Positions 1 through 9,738 of a stretch of DNA of 64,000 nucleotides are shown here, one piece after another. Source of the stretch: CAVTYH01 sp963773875 (GTDB lineage Bacteria; Planctomycetota; Planctomycetia; Pirellulales; JADZDJ01); NCBI GenBank assembly GCA_963773875.1, contig CAVZCV010000014.1, positions 372,001 through 436,000 of the forward strand, in the 5' to 3' direction. The notes below the pieces were generated by a model. It ran no database searches. It saw only the letters and a program-made list of their open reading frames with translations, and was not told where the DNA came from. How positions within the stretch are numbered: position 1 is the first letter of the stretch; each line of letters starts with the position of its first letter. The position numbers and the translations under genes are program-made.

Positions 1-95
1 ACGATCAAATTCACCCCGCGTGCCGCCAAAAGCTCGGCCAACGCCCGACCGAAGCCGGACGAAGCCCCTGTGATCAAAGCCCAGGCGCCTTTCAT
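1..95 (-). CDS. Short-chain dehydrogenase/reductase, N-terminal fragment cut by the window edge
   Basis: Reading the complementary strand from an ATG at 95 gives MKGAWALITGASSGFGRALA and continues off the edge of the window. TGASSGFG is the glycine-rich TGxxxGxG nucleotide-binding turn that opens the Rossmann fold of SDR enzymes, at the usual distance from the start. Only about 31 residues are visible, so the catalytic YxxxK and the substrate cannot be judged. It is transcribed divergently from the serine hydrolase that follows. Confidence 0.7.
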   Translation of the reverse strand, partial: MKGAWALITGASSGFGRALAELLAARGVNLI

Positions 96-428
96 CGAAT
101 GTCTCCCAATTGGGCATAGTATCGCGGCGAATCAGAACTTGATCCCCACGAAGTTCTGGCCGAGAATTCTTAACAGTGCACTACAGTGTACGCAGAGAGG
201 CACTGTCGCGCAAGTGTTTGAGCCGCGAACTGGAGAAATAGCGATGCATCGCAGCTTGGCATCGGCTTTTTGGCTGACAAACTGGTTAACTTTGGCCCTA
301 ACATTTTTCACTTTCGGTCTCGCCGGAAGCCGTCCCGCATCGGCACAAGAGCGTGCATTTGAGGGAGAATTACCCGTTACCGGAGAAATTTTGCGCGCAG
401 CCCAGCGCTGGAGCGGCTCGATGGCGTT

Positions 429-1652
429 ATGCGGCAAATTCTCGCGCGACACGAAGTGCCGGGAGCCGCCCTGGCGATTACCCGGGATGGCAAATTGATT
501 GTCGCTCGTGGCTACGGCTGGGCCAATATAGAAGCACGCGAGCCAGTGCGGCCGGTTACGCGGTTCGATTTGGCGAGTGTCAGCAAATCGATCACCGCCG
601 TTACGGTTCTCAAGCTCGTTGAACAAGGGCGGTTGAAACTCAACGATCGCGTGTTTGAAATGCTTGGGCAGCTGCACGCGCCGCCTGGCCATGAATTTGA
701 CGAGCGACTGCGGCGCGTCACCATCCGTATGCTGCTAAATCGCTCTGGCGGTTGGGACCGCTCGACGCCGCATGGCGACCCGATTTCGTATGAAACTCGC
801 GCGGCGAAAGAATTGCATTTGCGGCTGCCCGTCAATGCGGAAGAGCTGATTTATTTTGTGATGGGTCACCGGCTGGACTTCGATCCAGGCACGGAGCAGA
901 AATATTCAAACTTCGGCTACATGACGCTGGGCTACATTATCCAGCGCGTCACGAATGAGCGATATACGGAGTTCGTCGAGCGGGCGACACTGCACCCCAT
1001 GGGCATCGAGAACATCGAAATGACGCCGCTACATGAACCCGAACGCGAGCCGCGCTATTTGCCTGATGAAGCTCGACGTTATATCGTCGGCGCTCGGCGA
1101 CCGCTCGCGGCAGGGCATACGGGTCCTACCGGCGCCGCAGGCGGCTGGTGCGCATCGGCAGTTTCGATGGCGACGTTCATGACCGCGGTTGATGGCACAC
1201 GCACCGGCAAGCCATTTTTAGACACGGCGATCATGAAACAGATGCTGGCGCGCCCGGAGCCGCCGCTGGAGGTTCGCGAAAACGGCTCGTGGTTTGGGCT
1301 GGGTTGGGACAGCGTCCACGAAATGCGTAACTGGCCTCATGGCAACGCATCGACGGACCACACTGCAACTGCTAGCGGACGGGACCTCGGAGACATTGAT
1401 AGTCTCGCCTATGGCAAGGACGGTGGTGTTCCCGGAATTTCCACGTGGATCGAACACTTGCCCGGCGGCATCGATTGGGTGGTGCTCTTTAATGGTTCGG
1501 AAAAACGCCATGCCGAGCGTCCGGAGGAAGCGGAACGGCCTTCGGAATCACCCACCGGCAACGCGCTACAAGATGCCTGCAAGGAAGTGGCGCAAATTTT
1601 GAGCGAGACCAGCGAGTGGCCGCGCTGCAATTTGTTCGAGCGATATCGATGA
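429..1652 (+). CDS. Serine hydrolase of the beta-lactamase/class C family (export signal out of frame upstream)
   Basis: The 407-residue frame has the three marks of the family: SxxK (S50-V-S-K53), YSN at 159-161, and a glycine-rich HTGPTGAAGG segment near 230 in the region of the third active-site motif. Such proteins are esterases, D-aminopeptidases or penicillin-binding-protein relatives acting outside the cytoplasm; the substrate is unknown. Homology clearly runs upstream of the ATG at 429: the same frame reads FARSPALERLDGVMRQ. A good signal peptide (MHRSLASAFWLTNWLTLALT, start at 244, ending near ASA) lies one frame away. One extra T in the TTTT run at 389-392 would join them as GEIFARSPALERLDG. 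The native gene is therefore probably 244-1652, with an indel or sequencing error. Confidence 0.85.
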   Translation: MRQILARHEVPGAALAITRDGKLIVARGYGWANIEAREPVRPVTRFDLASVSKSITAVTVLKLVEQGRLKLNDRVFEMLGQLHAPPGHEFDERLRRVTIRMLLNRSGGWDRSTPHGDPISYETRAAKELHLRLPVNAEELIYFVMGHRLDFDPGTEQKYSNFGYMTLGYIIQRVTNERYTEFVERATLHPMGIENIEMTPLHEPEREPRYLPDEARRYIVGARRPLAAGHTGPTGAAGGWCASAVSMATFMTAVDGTRTGKPFLDTAIMKQMLARPEPPLEVRENGSWFGLGWDSVHEMRNWPHGNASTDHTATASGRDLGDIDSLAYGKDGGVPGISTWIEHLPGGIDWVVLFNGSEKRHAERPEEAERPSESPTGNALQDACKEVAQILSETSEWPRCNLFERYR

Positions 1653-1688
1653 GCGGCCGCCGGATGCGGACAGACTCCGTCCGTGCTT

Positions 1689-4600
1689 TTATCCAGCGCC
1701 TTCCCGCGCGAAAATGCGATCAAATCGGGCACGGTTTTCTTGCGTCAACTTTTGGCAATCGATTAGCAATTTCTCGCGGTCGGGGTAGCCCAAGAGCCGT
1801 GCTAACTTAACTTGCTCTTCCGGATCTTCCGGCAGGTCGTGCCGGGCGGTGGTGTTCATCAAGCGCAGCCGGCTGACCATAGCCAGCAGAATGCGGTAAC
1901 TGCCGCTAAAATAGTCGAAATCGTCGTGAGAGATCGCGCCGATCTTCTCCAGTGCCGCGAGTGCATCGAGCGTGGCGGGTTGGCGGACTTCCGGATGCTG
2001 GCCGCCGTGCTTAAGCTGCAACATTTGAGCAATAAATTCGACATCGACCAATCCGCCGGGACCGCGTTTCAAATTATTCGATTTCGCGGTATCTTCCATT
2101 CGCTGCCGCATCCGGCGGATTTCGCCAACATCTTCTCGTTGCCAGGGGCGGTTGTACGCACAGTCGGCAATGGTTTGCATGACGGCTGCTGCTGCCGAAG
2201 GCGAACCATACACAACTCGTGCCTTGCACAGTGCCTGCCGTTCCCAAAGTTGTCCAGCGCCCTCATCGAAGTAGCGGCGGAATTCGGCAAGCGATGTTGC
2301 CAGCGCCCCGCTTTTTCCGGTCGGTCGCAGGCGTGGATCGATTTCATACAACCGGCCGTGCGGGCCAAGCTGGCTGCCCATTTTGATAACGCGGGTACCC
2401 AACTCACTGAAGAAATGCTGATTCGATGTGGTTTCACCGCTGCGCCGCGTGCGACGGGCATGGAATGTGCCGCCTTCGGCTTCGTACAGAAAGACCATGT
2501 CCAAATCGCTGTGATAGTTGATTTCACATCCACCGAACTTGCCCATCGCCAGCACGATGAACTCGGACGCTTTTCCGGTGGTGTCGCCCTCGGCGATCAT
2601 CGGTTCGCCGACTTTTGCCGTCAGCTTGCCGTACTCAGTGCGTGTGATCAGCCGCAGGCAAACTTCAGCAATATCTGCCAGCGAGCTGCATGTGGCAACA
2701 ATATCTTCCTTGCCCAAGATGTCGCGCACGCCAACGCGGAGCACCTGCGCATTTTTAAAACTGTGCAGCACCAGATCGAGATCTTCCGCCGCGTGCGCGA
2801 GTTCTTTGAGATTCGATTCCAGCGATTCGCAGCTTGGTAACTTATCGAGCACGAGGCTGTCCATCAGCTCGTCGATCATGCCGGGATTGCTGATCAAGAT
2901 GCTTGACAGATAGGGACTCGATGCGCAAAGCTCTACATACAAATGCAATGATGGCGGATTGAAACTGAACAACTCCCAGAGCACGCCTTTGCCGCCGAGC
3001 GAATCGCTCACTTTGCTCAAGCTGACTAGCGTCTGATCGGGATCTGGCGTGTCCGCGATCGCCGGCAATAGCCGTGGTGCAATGGAGGCCAAAAAATGTC
3101 GGCAACGCCGCGTGGAGAGAAAGCGAATGCGCTCCTCCGAAAGCGTCATCAAATTCTGATAAGCGCCCGGCACATCGCGAAACGGATAACGACCTAATAC
3201 GCTAGAAACTTGTTCCGGCTGCGGATCCGGATCCAGGACTAGATCGACTTCCGGCTCGGTCTTGCCTTCCTCGCCAAACGCATCATGCAGCAGGTGGTCG
3301 AGAATTTTTCGGTTCAGCAGTGTCTTCTGTTGATAATCGCTAGTGAACGCGTCGAACGCTGTGGCGGTTGGCGAGTCGGTATAGCCCATGCGAATGGCTA
3401 GGGCCCGAATTTCATTCTTCGAAGCTGGTAAGAGATGCGTTTGCAGGTCGAACATGATTTGCAGTCGATGTTCGATCTTCCGCAAAAACGCGTAGTTTTC
3501 TTCGAGAATTGAACGTTCTTGGCGCGTCAGGCAACCGCCGATTTCCAGCTTGGCAATGGCTTCCATGGTGTTGCCGGTGCGCAGTTCCAGCCAATCGCCA
3601 CCGCTCAAGAGCTGCAGGAATTGGATCGTGAATTCAATATCGCGAATGCCCCCGTGGCCCGTTTTGACATTCCGCAAATCGGCGCCTTCGCTTTTCACAT
3701 GCTGTTCAATGCGCCGCTTAAGCGCTTTGATGCCCGCAATATCGGCCCGCGATAAATAGCGGCGATAAATCCAGGGCTCCAATTGCCGCAGAAACTCTTG
3801 CCCGAATTCCAAATCACCGGCAGCCGCCCGTGCTTTTACGAACGCTTGCCGTTCCCAGGTCCGCCCGGAAACGTCGTAGTAGTGTAGCGCGCTTTCCAGG
3901 CTTGGCACGGTGGGGCCGCGCTGTCCCTCGGGCCGCAGTCGCAAGTCGACTCGATAAGCGGCACCCAAGTCGGTCGGTTCGGTAAGCAGCTTGACCACAT
4001 CGCGCGCCAGACGATCAAAGAACTCGACGTTCGCCATGGTTCGTTGGCCGTCGGTTGTTCCATCGGCCTCGTAGAGAAAGATCAAATCGATGTCGCTGGA
4101 GTAGTTCAATTCGCCGCCGCCGAGCTTGCCCATCGCCAGCACGACAAAGCGCGATTTATGTCCATCGGCCCGGCGCGGCACTCCCCGCTTGGCTTCCAAC
4201 GTATTGCGTGAAAATCGCAGCGCGGCTTCAAGAATGGCATCGGCAAGATATGAAATCTGGCTAGTGACGATATCCAGTCTTTGGCCGCGAATAATATCAC
4301 CGTACGCGATGCGCAGCGTCTCGCGCCGCTTGAAGCGGCGGAGCGCAGTCATCACCGCTCGTTCGTCATTTAGTGCGGCAACCTCCGCGGCTAGTTCGTC
4401 GACCAGAACGGACCGAGCCACTGGCTGGCCTTCGGTAATTCGAAGGAGATCGTACGCTTCGGAGTCGGTCACCAAGAGATCGCTCAGATACTGGCTTGTC
4501 GAAAAGATCTGGAGCAGCACCGGCAGCGCTTCCGGGTCGCGTTCAAAGAGCGAGGCCAGCGACAGCGGATTTCGCGCAGCGGCCACAAAGCGATCGAAAT

Positions 4601-4832
4601 TATTCAGCGCCATATCGGGATCGCTGGTCCGCGGCAAGTTTTCCGCCAGCTGATCGCAAATGTTCGCCAGTAGATCGAGCGTGATGCCCGCGATCGCCAT
4701 CCGCAGCAGGCTAGCGTGTGCGCGATCAACATCGTCGATGCCCCATGCCGAAAGCCATCGACCCGCTTCATGCGGATGATCTAAATAATGCCGTAGCTGG
4801 TTGATATCGGTCCGAGCGAGTGCTGTTTCCAT
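1689..4832 (-). CDS. glnE: Bifunctional glutamine synthetase adenylyltransferase / adenylyl-removing enzyme
   Basis: A 1047-residue protein with the internal duplication of GlnE. The N-terminal nucleotidyltransferase domain carries GKLGGGELNYSSDIDLIF (about residues 235-252). The C-terminal one carries GKFGGCEINYHSDLDMVFLY (about 765-785), each followed by a GlnD-type helical domain. The two active sites remove AMP from, or add AMP to, a tyrosine of glutamine synthetase according to nitrogen status. The ATG at 4832 precedes a normal N-terminus, and the length is slightly above the usual 950-1000. No glnA or glnB is nearby. It converges with the serine hydrolase, 36 bases away. No frameshift anywhere in 3.1 kb. 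Confidence 0.96.
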   Translation of the reverse strand: METALARTDINQLRHYLDHPHEAGRWLSAWGIDDVDRAHASLLRMAIAGITLDLLANICDQLAENLPRTSDPDMALNNFDRFVAAARNPLSLASLFERDPEALPVLLQIFSTSQYLSDLLVTDSEAYDLLRITEGQPVARSVLVDELAAEVAALNDERAVMTALRRFKRRETLRIAYGDIIRGQRLDIVTSQISYLADAILEAALRFSRNTLEAKRGVPRRADGHKSRFVVLAMGKLGGGELNYSSDIDLIFLYEADGTTDGQRTMANVEFFDRLARDVVKLLTEPTDLGAAYRVDLRLRPEGQRGPTVPSLESALHYYDVSGRTWERQAFVKARAAAGDLEFGQEFLRQLEPWIYRRYLSRADIAGIKALKRRIEQHVKSEGADLRNVKTGHGGIRDIEFTIQFLQLLSGGDWLELRTGNTMEAIAKLEIGGCLTRQERSILEENYAFLRKIEHRLQIMFDLQTHLLPASKNEIRALAIRMGYTDSPTATAFDAFTSDYQQKTLLNRKILDHLLHDAFGEEGKTEPEVDLVLDPDPQPEQVSSVLGRYPFRDVPGAYQNLMTLSEERIRFLSTRRCRHFLASIAPRLLPAIADTPDPDQTLVSLSKVSDSLGGKGVLWELFSFNPPSLHLYVELCASSPYLSSILISNPGMIDELMDSLVLDKLPSCESLESNLKELAHAAEDLDLVLHSFKNAQVLRVGVRDILGKEDIVATCSSLADIAEVCLRLITRTEYGKLTAKVGEPMIAEGDTTGKASEFIVLAMGKFGGCEINYHSDLDMVFLYEAEGGTFHARRTRRSGETTSNQHFFSELGTRVIKMGSQLGPHGRLYEIDPRLRPTGKSGALATSLAEFRRYFDEGAGQLWERQALCKARVVYGSPSAAAAVMQTIADCAYNRPWQREDVGEIRRMRQRMEDTAKSNNLKRGPGGLVDVEFIAQMLQLKHGGQHPEVRQPATLDALAALEKIGAISHDDFDYFSGSYRILLAMVSRLRLMNTTARHDLPEDPEEQVKLARLLGYPDREKLLIDCQKLTQENRARFDRIFAREGAG

Positions 4833-5007
4833 GTGCTACAGGTACAGTTCCCGATGCATTCTTGTTTGCGATCCTTCGCAAATGGCTTAAGCAGCGCGGC
4901 GGTGTCGATCTCCCATTATGCGAACAGGATGGATCGGAATCTAGCGGCAATTACGCTCGTTGATTTGGCGAGTTACAATAGCGTCCTTAACCGCCAGGGA
5001 AAATGCG

Positions 5008-6159
5008 ATGTCTACCGTGCTACAGTCGCCAAAGAAGCCGCCGCTTAAGAAAAAGCTCAAGCTCAACACGTATCCGTTCTATTCGCCACGGTTTTGGCAT
5101 GGCATGTGTTTGGGTGATTGGTGGCATGTGCTGCGGAGAGGTCGGTTTCGTATTCATCCCTTGCGCTGGTTCATGGCGCTACTGATCACGATTTTCGCCA
5201 CGAGCAATTCGGTGTGTGCCTGGTTGCAGCGGTTGATTTACGGCCGAAAGATTGCGGCGACGGAAATTATCGATCCGCCGGTATTCATCATCGGCCACTG
5301 GCGGAGCGGCACCACATACTTGCACGAGCTGATGGTATGCGACGATCGGTTTGCGTATCCGACCTATTACGAATGCTTCGAGCCCAATCATTTCCTCGTG
5401 ACCGGCTGGTTTGCTCCCACGTTGTTGCGGCCGCTGCTGCCCGGTAAACGGCCGATGGACAACATGGCCACCGGCTGGAATAAACCACAGGAAGACGAGT
5501 TCGCAATGGTTGCGATGGGTTCCCCGACGCCGTACTTTCGCATGGCGTTTCCCAACGAAGAGCCGCCATTCAACGAATTTCTCGACATGGAAGGGTGCGC
5601 GCCGCAAGATTTGGATCGCTGGCGGCGCAATATGAAGCGGTTCGTTCAAATGCTGACGTACAAAAAGCGCAAGCGGCTGGTGATGAAGTCGCCACCACAT
5701 ACCGGCCGGATTGCGGAACTCGCGAGGCTGTTTCCCGGAGCAAAATTTATTCACATCGTGCGCGATCCGGCCACGATTTTTCCCAGTACTCGGAGGCTAT
5801 GGGTCTCACTCGATTGGGCCCAGGGGCTTCAGCACCCGCATCATCGCGATTTGGACGAATACGTGTTTTCCGCATTCGAGCGGATGTACCGCGGGTTCGA
5901 TCGGCAGCGCGATTCAATTCCCGCCGACCAGATTTGCGAATTGAAATACGAGGATCTGGTGCGCGAACCGATGCAGCAAATGCGGCGCATTTATGAAACG
6001 CTCCATCTCGGCGAATTCGACGTGGTGTGTCCGCGGATTGAGGCCCACGTCGGCACTCAAAAAGATTACAAAACGAACAAGCACGAACTCGAACCGGAAC
6101 TTCGCAACGAAATTCACCGCCGCTGGGGCGATTACTGTGAACGGTATGGGTACGCGTGA
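5008..6159 (+). CDS. Sulfotransferase family protein (PAPS-dependent)
   Basis: 383 residues from the ATG at 5008, chosen over an in-frame ATG at 4960 because AGGGA lies 7 bases upstream and the protein then begins MSTVLQSPKK. The 5'-phosphosulfate-binding loop is GHWRSGTTYLHEL (residues 96-108), and the 3'-phosphate-binding segment VRDPATIFPSTRRLW follows about 150 residues later. This is the spacing of bacterial Sulfotransfer_3-type enzymes, which move sulfate from PAPS to a hydroxyl or amine acceptor. A hydrophobic stretch at about 52-72 may associate with the membrane. The acceptor is unknown. The gene stands alone, divergent from glnE. Confidence 0.9.
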   Translation: MSTVLQSPKKPPLKKKLKLNTYPFYSPRFWHGMCLGDWWHVLRRGRFRIHPLRWFMALLITIFATSNSVCAWLQRLIYGRKIAATEIIDPPVFIIGHWRSGTTYLHELMVCDDRFAYPTYYECFEPNHFLVTGWFAPTLLRPLLPGKRPMDNMATGWNKPQEDEFAMVAMGSPTPYFRMAFPNEEPPFNEFLDMEGCAPQDLDRWRRNMKRFVQMLTYKKRKRLVMKSPPHTGRIAELARLFPGAKFIHIVRDPATIFPSTRRLWVSLDWAQGLQHPHHRDLDEYVFSAFERMYRGFDRQRDSIPADQICELKYEDLVREPMQQMRRIYETLHLGEFDVVCPRIEAHVGTQKDYKTNKHELEPELRNEIHRRWGDYCERYGYA

Positions 6160-6241
6160 GGCGCGAATCGAGATTTGTGTGCGGCCCCAAGCAATGTAGA
6201 ATAGAATCGTTGCGTCGGCGACCATTCAGAGGTACAGAGCC

Positions 6242-6478
6242 ATGAAAAACATAGTTCTCGATGAAGCTCTTCGCGCGAAGATCGGAGATTTGAATGAAGA
6301 AATCCAGCTGTGCGACGAGACTGGCAAAGTCGTGGGGCGGCTTTTCCCGATGGACTTGTACGAGCAACGTGTCATCAATTTGGCGAATCAGCTTGCGTCT
6401 GACGAAGAGTTAGAACGCCGGTTTGCCGAACCCGGTGGCAAGACGCTTGAACAGATTAAACAGGAACTGGGAATGTAA
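6242..6478 (+). CDS. Putative antitoxin of a type II pair
   Basis: A 78-residue acidic protein. The N-terminal part (VLDEALRAKIGDLNEEIQLC, then a TGKVVGRLFP segment) resembles small planctomycete antitoxin-like proteins that open with a beta-rich domain and end in a charged helix (LEQIKQELGM). Its stop TAA shares a base with the ATG of the next gene, the tight coupling usual for toxin-antitoxin operons. An AGAGG-like ribosome site precedes the start. No clear DNA-binding motif is visible, so autoregulation is inferred from the arrangement only. Confidence 0.65.
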   Translation: MKNIVLDEALRAKIGDLNEEIQLCDETGKVVGRLFPMDLYEQRVINLANQLASDEELERRFAEPGGKTLEQIKQELGM

Positions 6479-6729
6479 TGCCATATTCGGTGATCTGGGT
6501 GCCATCGGCAAACGCGGAATTAGCCGAGATTTGGAATTCAGCATCCGATCGTGCAGTCATTACGGCAGCTGCCGATACACTGGACCAATTGTTGAAGTTC
6601 CACCCGTTCGACGTCAGTGAATCCAGGGAAAACGAGAAACGGATCGTTTTTGTACCTCCGCTTGGTGCAATTTTTCGAGTTTACGAAGCGGATCGACTTG
6701 TGCGCGTCGCCCAGGTTTGGCGATTCTGA
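6478..6729 (+). CDS. ParE/RelE-like toxin
   Basis: An 83-residue protein with the compact plan of the ParE/RelE fold: MPYSVIWVPSANAELAEIW (first strand and helix), a second helix (TAAADTLDQLLKFHPFD), then strands ending FRVYEADRLVRVAQVWRF. Members of this fold poison gyrase or cleave ribosome-bound mRNA; which applies cannot be told. It starts on the last base of the antitoxin stop codon. The glycerate kinase begins 7 bases downstream and may be co-transcribed. Confidence 0.7.
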   Translation: MPYSVIWVPSANAELAEIWNSASDRAVITAAADTLDQLLKFHPFDVSESRENEKRIVFVPPLGAIFRVYEADRLVRVAQVWRF

Positions 6730-6735
6730 TTTCCA

Positions 6736-8157
6736 ATGTCGCGAGCCTCACATCTTCGCTCCGACTCTCTCCGCATTTGGCATGCTGGCTTGGAGGCAGT
6801 GCGATCGGATCGTTTGATCCCCGATTGCGTCGAAACCCACGGCAGTACGCTGATCTTCAGCCATGTGCCAGATGAGCCTCACCGAGTTGATCTCCACTCG
6901 GTAAAAAAAATTGCCGTCGTCGGCGCGGGCAAAGCGGGGGCTGGGATGGCGGCGGCGCTAGAGGCGATTCTAAGGCCGGCGCTGCTATGTAAAGAGCAGT
7001 TAATTGGCTGGGTCAACGTGCCCGCGGGCACTGAAGAGCAAGCAGGCATCCGCACCGAACGCATTCACTTGCACCCGGCCCGGCCGGCCGGAGTGAATGA
7101 GCCCACCGCGGAAGGCGTCGCGGGAAGCGAAGAGATTTTGCGAATCGTTGCTTCGCTGGGTTCGGAAGATCTGTGCGTTGCACTGATCTCCGGCGGTGGC
7201 TCGGCGCTACTGCCGGCGCCAATCGAAGGGATTACGCTTGCCGATAAACTGGCGGTCACACGGTTTCTGAGCGCAGCCGGCGCAAACATTGCGGAGCTGA
7301 ACACCGTGCGAAAGCAACTTAGCCGCATCAAAGGCGGTGCACTTGCGCGGGCTTGTCGGGCTTGCCAATTAATTGCGCTGATCATTTCTGATGTGCCTGG
7401 CGATCCGCTCGATCTCATCGCCTCAGGACCCACGGTTCAAGACACATCCACGCCGCGCGACGCAATCGATATTCTCGACCGATTTGGTGGCCGGGAGGAT
7501 GGCAGCTTCTCGGCGGTGTTTGAAGCGCTGCGTGAACGGGATCGAACCCGTCAGCGCCAAGAACCAGCATCTTGTCGTGTGACAAACGTTGTAATCGGAA
7601 ATAACGCCATGGCGGTGGACGCCGCGGGACAGGAAGCAGAGCGGCTCGGATATTCACACGCATTGACGTGCGCACCCAAGCCCGAAGGAGCTTTGGAAGA
7701 GATCGGCCGCCACTTAGCCGAGATGGCCGTTTCCATGCGCGATTCAAATGGCCCCAACTGTTTAATCAGCGGCGGCGAAGGCACGGTCAAACTGATCGCG
7801 GAAGCTGATCGGGGTTTAGGCGGACGAAATCAGCAAACCGTATTGGCGGCGCTCGCCCGCCTGCACGAAATCGATGGCGGACCTGCAAACGCAGCTCCTG
7901 GAATTGTTATTCTTTCGGCGGGCACCGATGGCGAAGACGGCCCAACGGACGCCGCGGGAGCGTTTGTCGACACCGCTGTGATCGAAGACGCCACGCAGCG
8001 TGGACTCGATCCAGCGGATTTCCTGCGCCGCAACGACGCGTACCATTTTTTTGAGCCCCTGGGCGCGCTAATCAAAACCGGGCCGACGAACACGAATGTT
8101 TGTGACTTGCGCGTCGTGCTCGTTGATCAATCAGCAGAAGCGGAGCGCGCAAAATAA
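6736..8157 (+). CDS. Glycerate 2-kinase, MOFRL/DUF4147 family
   Basis: 473 residues. The N-terminus DSLRIWHAGLEAVRSDRL, the central LISGGGSALLPAPIEG and LNTVRKQLSRIKGGALARA segments, and the C-terminal AGTDGEDGPTDAAGAFVD motif are diagnostic of the class II glycerate kinase family. It phosphorylates D-glycerate, normally to 2-phosphoglycerate, feeding lower glycolysis from glyoxylate, serine or sugar-acid breakdown. Full length. It lies directly behind the toxin-antitoxin pair and ends at a hairpin whose first arm touches the stop codon. Confidence 0.92.
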   Translation: MSRASHLRSDSLRIWHAGLEAVRSDRLIPDCVETHGSTLIFSHVPDEPHRVDLHSVKKIAVVGAGKAGAGMAAALEAILRPALLCKEQLIGWVNVPAGTEEQAGIRTERIHLHPARPAGVNEPTAEGVAGSEEILRIVASLGSEDLCVALISGGGSALLPAPIEGITLADKLAVTRFLSAAGANIAELNTVRKQLSRIKGGALARACRACQLIALIISDVPGDPLDLIASGPTVQDTSTPRDAIDILDRFGGREDGSFSAVFEALRERDRTRQRQEPASCRVTNVVIGNNAMAVDAAGQEAERLGYSHALTCAPKPEGALEEIGRHLAEMAVSMRDSNGPNCLISGGEGTVKLIAEADRGLGGRNQQTVLAALARLHEIDGGPANAAPGIVILSAGTDGEDGPTDAAGAFVDTAVIEDATQRGLDPADFLRRNDAYHFFEPLGALIKTGPTNTNVCDLRVVLVDQSAEAERAK

Positions 8158-8186
8158 AACCGCCGGCCTTGCCTGGCGGCGGTTTT
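8156..8186. terminator. Bidirectional rho-independent terminator
   Basis: A perfect 10-bp stem, AAAACCGCCG paired with CGGCGGTTTT (8156-8165 with 8177-8186), lies between the convergent glycerate kinase and DUF1598 genes. T-rich tails are present on both strands, so it can serve both genes. Confidence 0.8.
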
Positions 8187-8261
8187 AAGGCCCGCGGGGT
8201 CGCTAAAACCGCCAGCGGAGATGCTGAGTTTGATCGCAATGACCGGGATGGCGAAGAACGT

Positions 8262-9738
8262 TCAGTCCCACCACCATTGGTCCGCGTTAATACTTTTCGT
8301 ATCGACCTTTTCGCGAATTTGGCCAACTTTGCCGTCGCTGTCGGCCAGCACATTTTTAGGATCGAGCGCCATCTTCGGATGCAGTTCCACGCCACCGCCG
8401 ATCGGTGTCATCAGTGTGCGACCGCGATTCACCGCGTTCATGATGTTATCGACTTGCTGAGGAGCATTCAATGTCTGCACGGGATAGCTCGACTCATTGC
8501 CAAACACTGGCATTGTCCAGCCGGCTTTGTGATAGTAGTCCTTCTGCTGAATGAATGCGGCGGCGACGGCTAGATCGATGCAGTTGCGCAACTGCCCGTA
8601 AACCGGCACGACCGCGGCAATTTCAGGATATTTCTTGGTGAAGGCTTCGGTCCATGCGCGGCTTGCGCCATCGACCGCGCTGGCCGAAGCTCGACTTCCA
8701 TCGGGCGCGATTACTTCATCGGCGCCAACAAGCTTCACACCATCGCCGACAAGTTCCATCCCGAGTTCGTCGTCTGTCACGCGGACGCATTCGTAATTCG
8801 GAACAAAGAACCAGCGTTGCAGGGCGTTTCGCGCCACGGCGGCGGGATTCACACGGTCGATCCAGTTTTGGAAACCGCGCACGGGCGGATGTTCCAAACC
8901 AATGCCGATGAGCTTCATGCGATAATCGGCTTCCACCAGCACTTGAGCGAAATGCGTCGTGGCTGGCACACCGCGAATGCTGATGTTTTGCGGCCCCAGT
9001 GCGCTGCGCATTTCTCGAAATACATTCGGCATGTCGCCAGGGCCGGCATGCGCAGTGCGCCTCTTTGACAACATTTTGCATGCGCTCCAAGCCTTCCTTC
9101 GTCGGATCGATGGAGCAGCTGATTTGCGAGGTCGCTTTGCCGCCTGGCGGAAACGCGCGCATGGCCGTCACTAAATCATCCAGTTCCAACACAGCACGTC
9201 CGGTCGTCAGACCACGGACTCGACCGGAAGGATCAGCGGCCCAACCTTCGGATGGCCCGGCGAGCACAATATCTTTCGTTTCGGGATAATAAAATACGTA
9301 CTGAACCCGAGTCAGTCCGGCCAGATGCTTCAATTCATCCATGCGGGCAGACTCAGGCGCTCCGGAATCGAGCTGCTTCTTCAGCGCCGCTTCCAATCGA
9401 TTCAGCGACACTTTTCGCAATTGACTGGGCGTAGCAATTTTTGAATTGCCAGCAGCGGCCGCGGCGCGGGCAGCCGCCATTTTCTGACGCATCAGTTGGC
9501 CGGTATTGTCGGCAAAGAATTGGCTTCGCAGCACGCCAGTTGCATCAACCACTACACCGGCGACCCCCGCGATCGAAGTGCTCGTGGTGCCGGTCGTTCC
9601 TGTAGTCCCTGTTGTCCCCGTCGTGCCAGTGGTGCCCGTTGTGGTCGTTTGAGCGAGACTTTGATGGCTCGCCATTACCGCCAGGCAGAACAACGAGAGA
9701 CTGCAGGCGTTCAACCAAGTAAATTGCTGACGAACCAT
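8262..9738 (-). CDS. Secreted DUF1598 domain protein (one frameshift)
   Basis: A protein of about 490 residues if joined. From the ATG at 9738 it has a signal peptide (LNACSLSLFCLAVMASHQSLAQ region), a Thr-Thr-Gly tract, then VAGVVVDATGVLRSQFF and a domain with YVFYYPETKDIVLAGPSEGW, ISCSIDPTKEGLERMQ and ISIRGVPATTHFAQVLVEAD. I recognise these as the planctomycete family DUF1598, of unknown function and probably exported. The reading frame changes between KEAH and AGPGDM near 9045-9060, where one base is extra or two are missing. The C-terminal half continues intact to QWWWD. It converges on the glycerate kinase. Confidence 0.8.

Noticed and set aside
1812..2840. Long open frame on the + strand inside glnE
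   Set aside because: It is antisense to a clearly conserved glnE region and its product has no domain; a shadow of the G+C-rich codon pattern.
9575..9665. Repeat tract considered as a CRISPR or microsatellite
   Set aside because: Units are 9 bases, in frame and codon-varied inside a coding region; no spacers. No CRISPR array is visible anywhere in the window.
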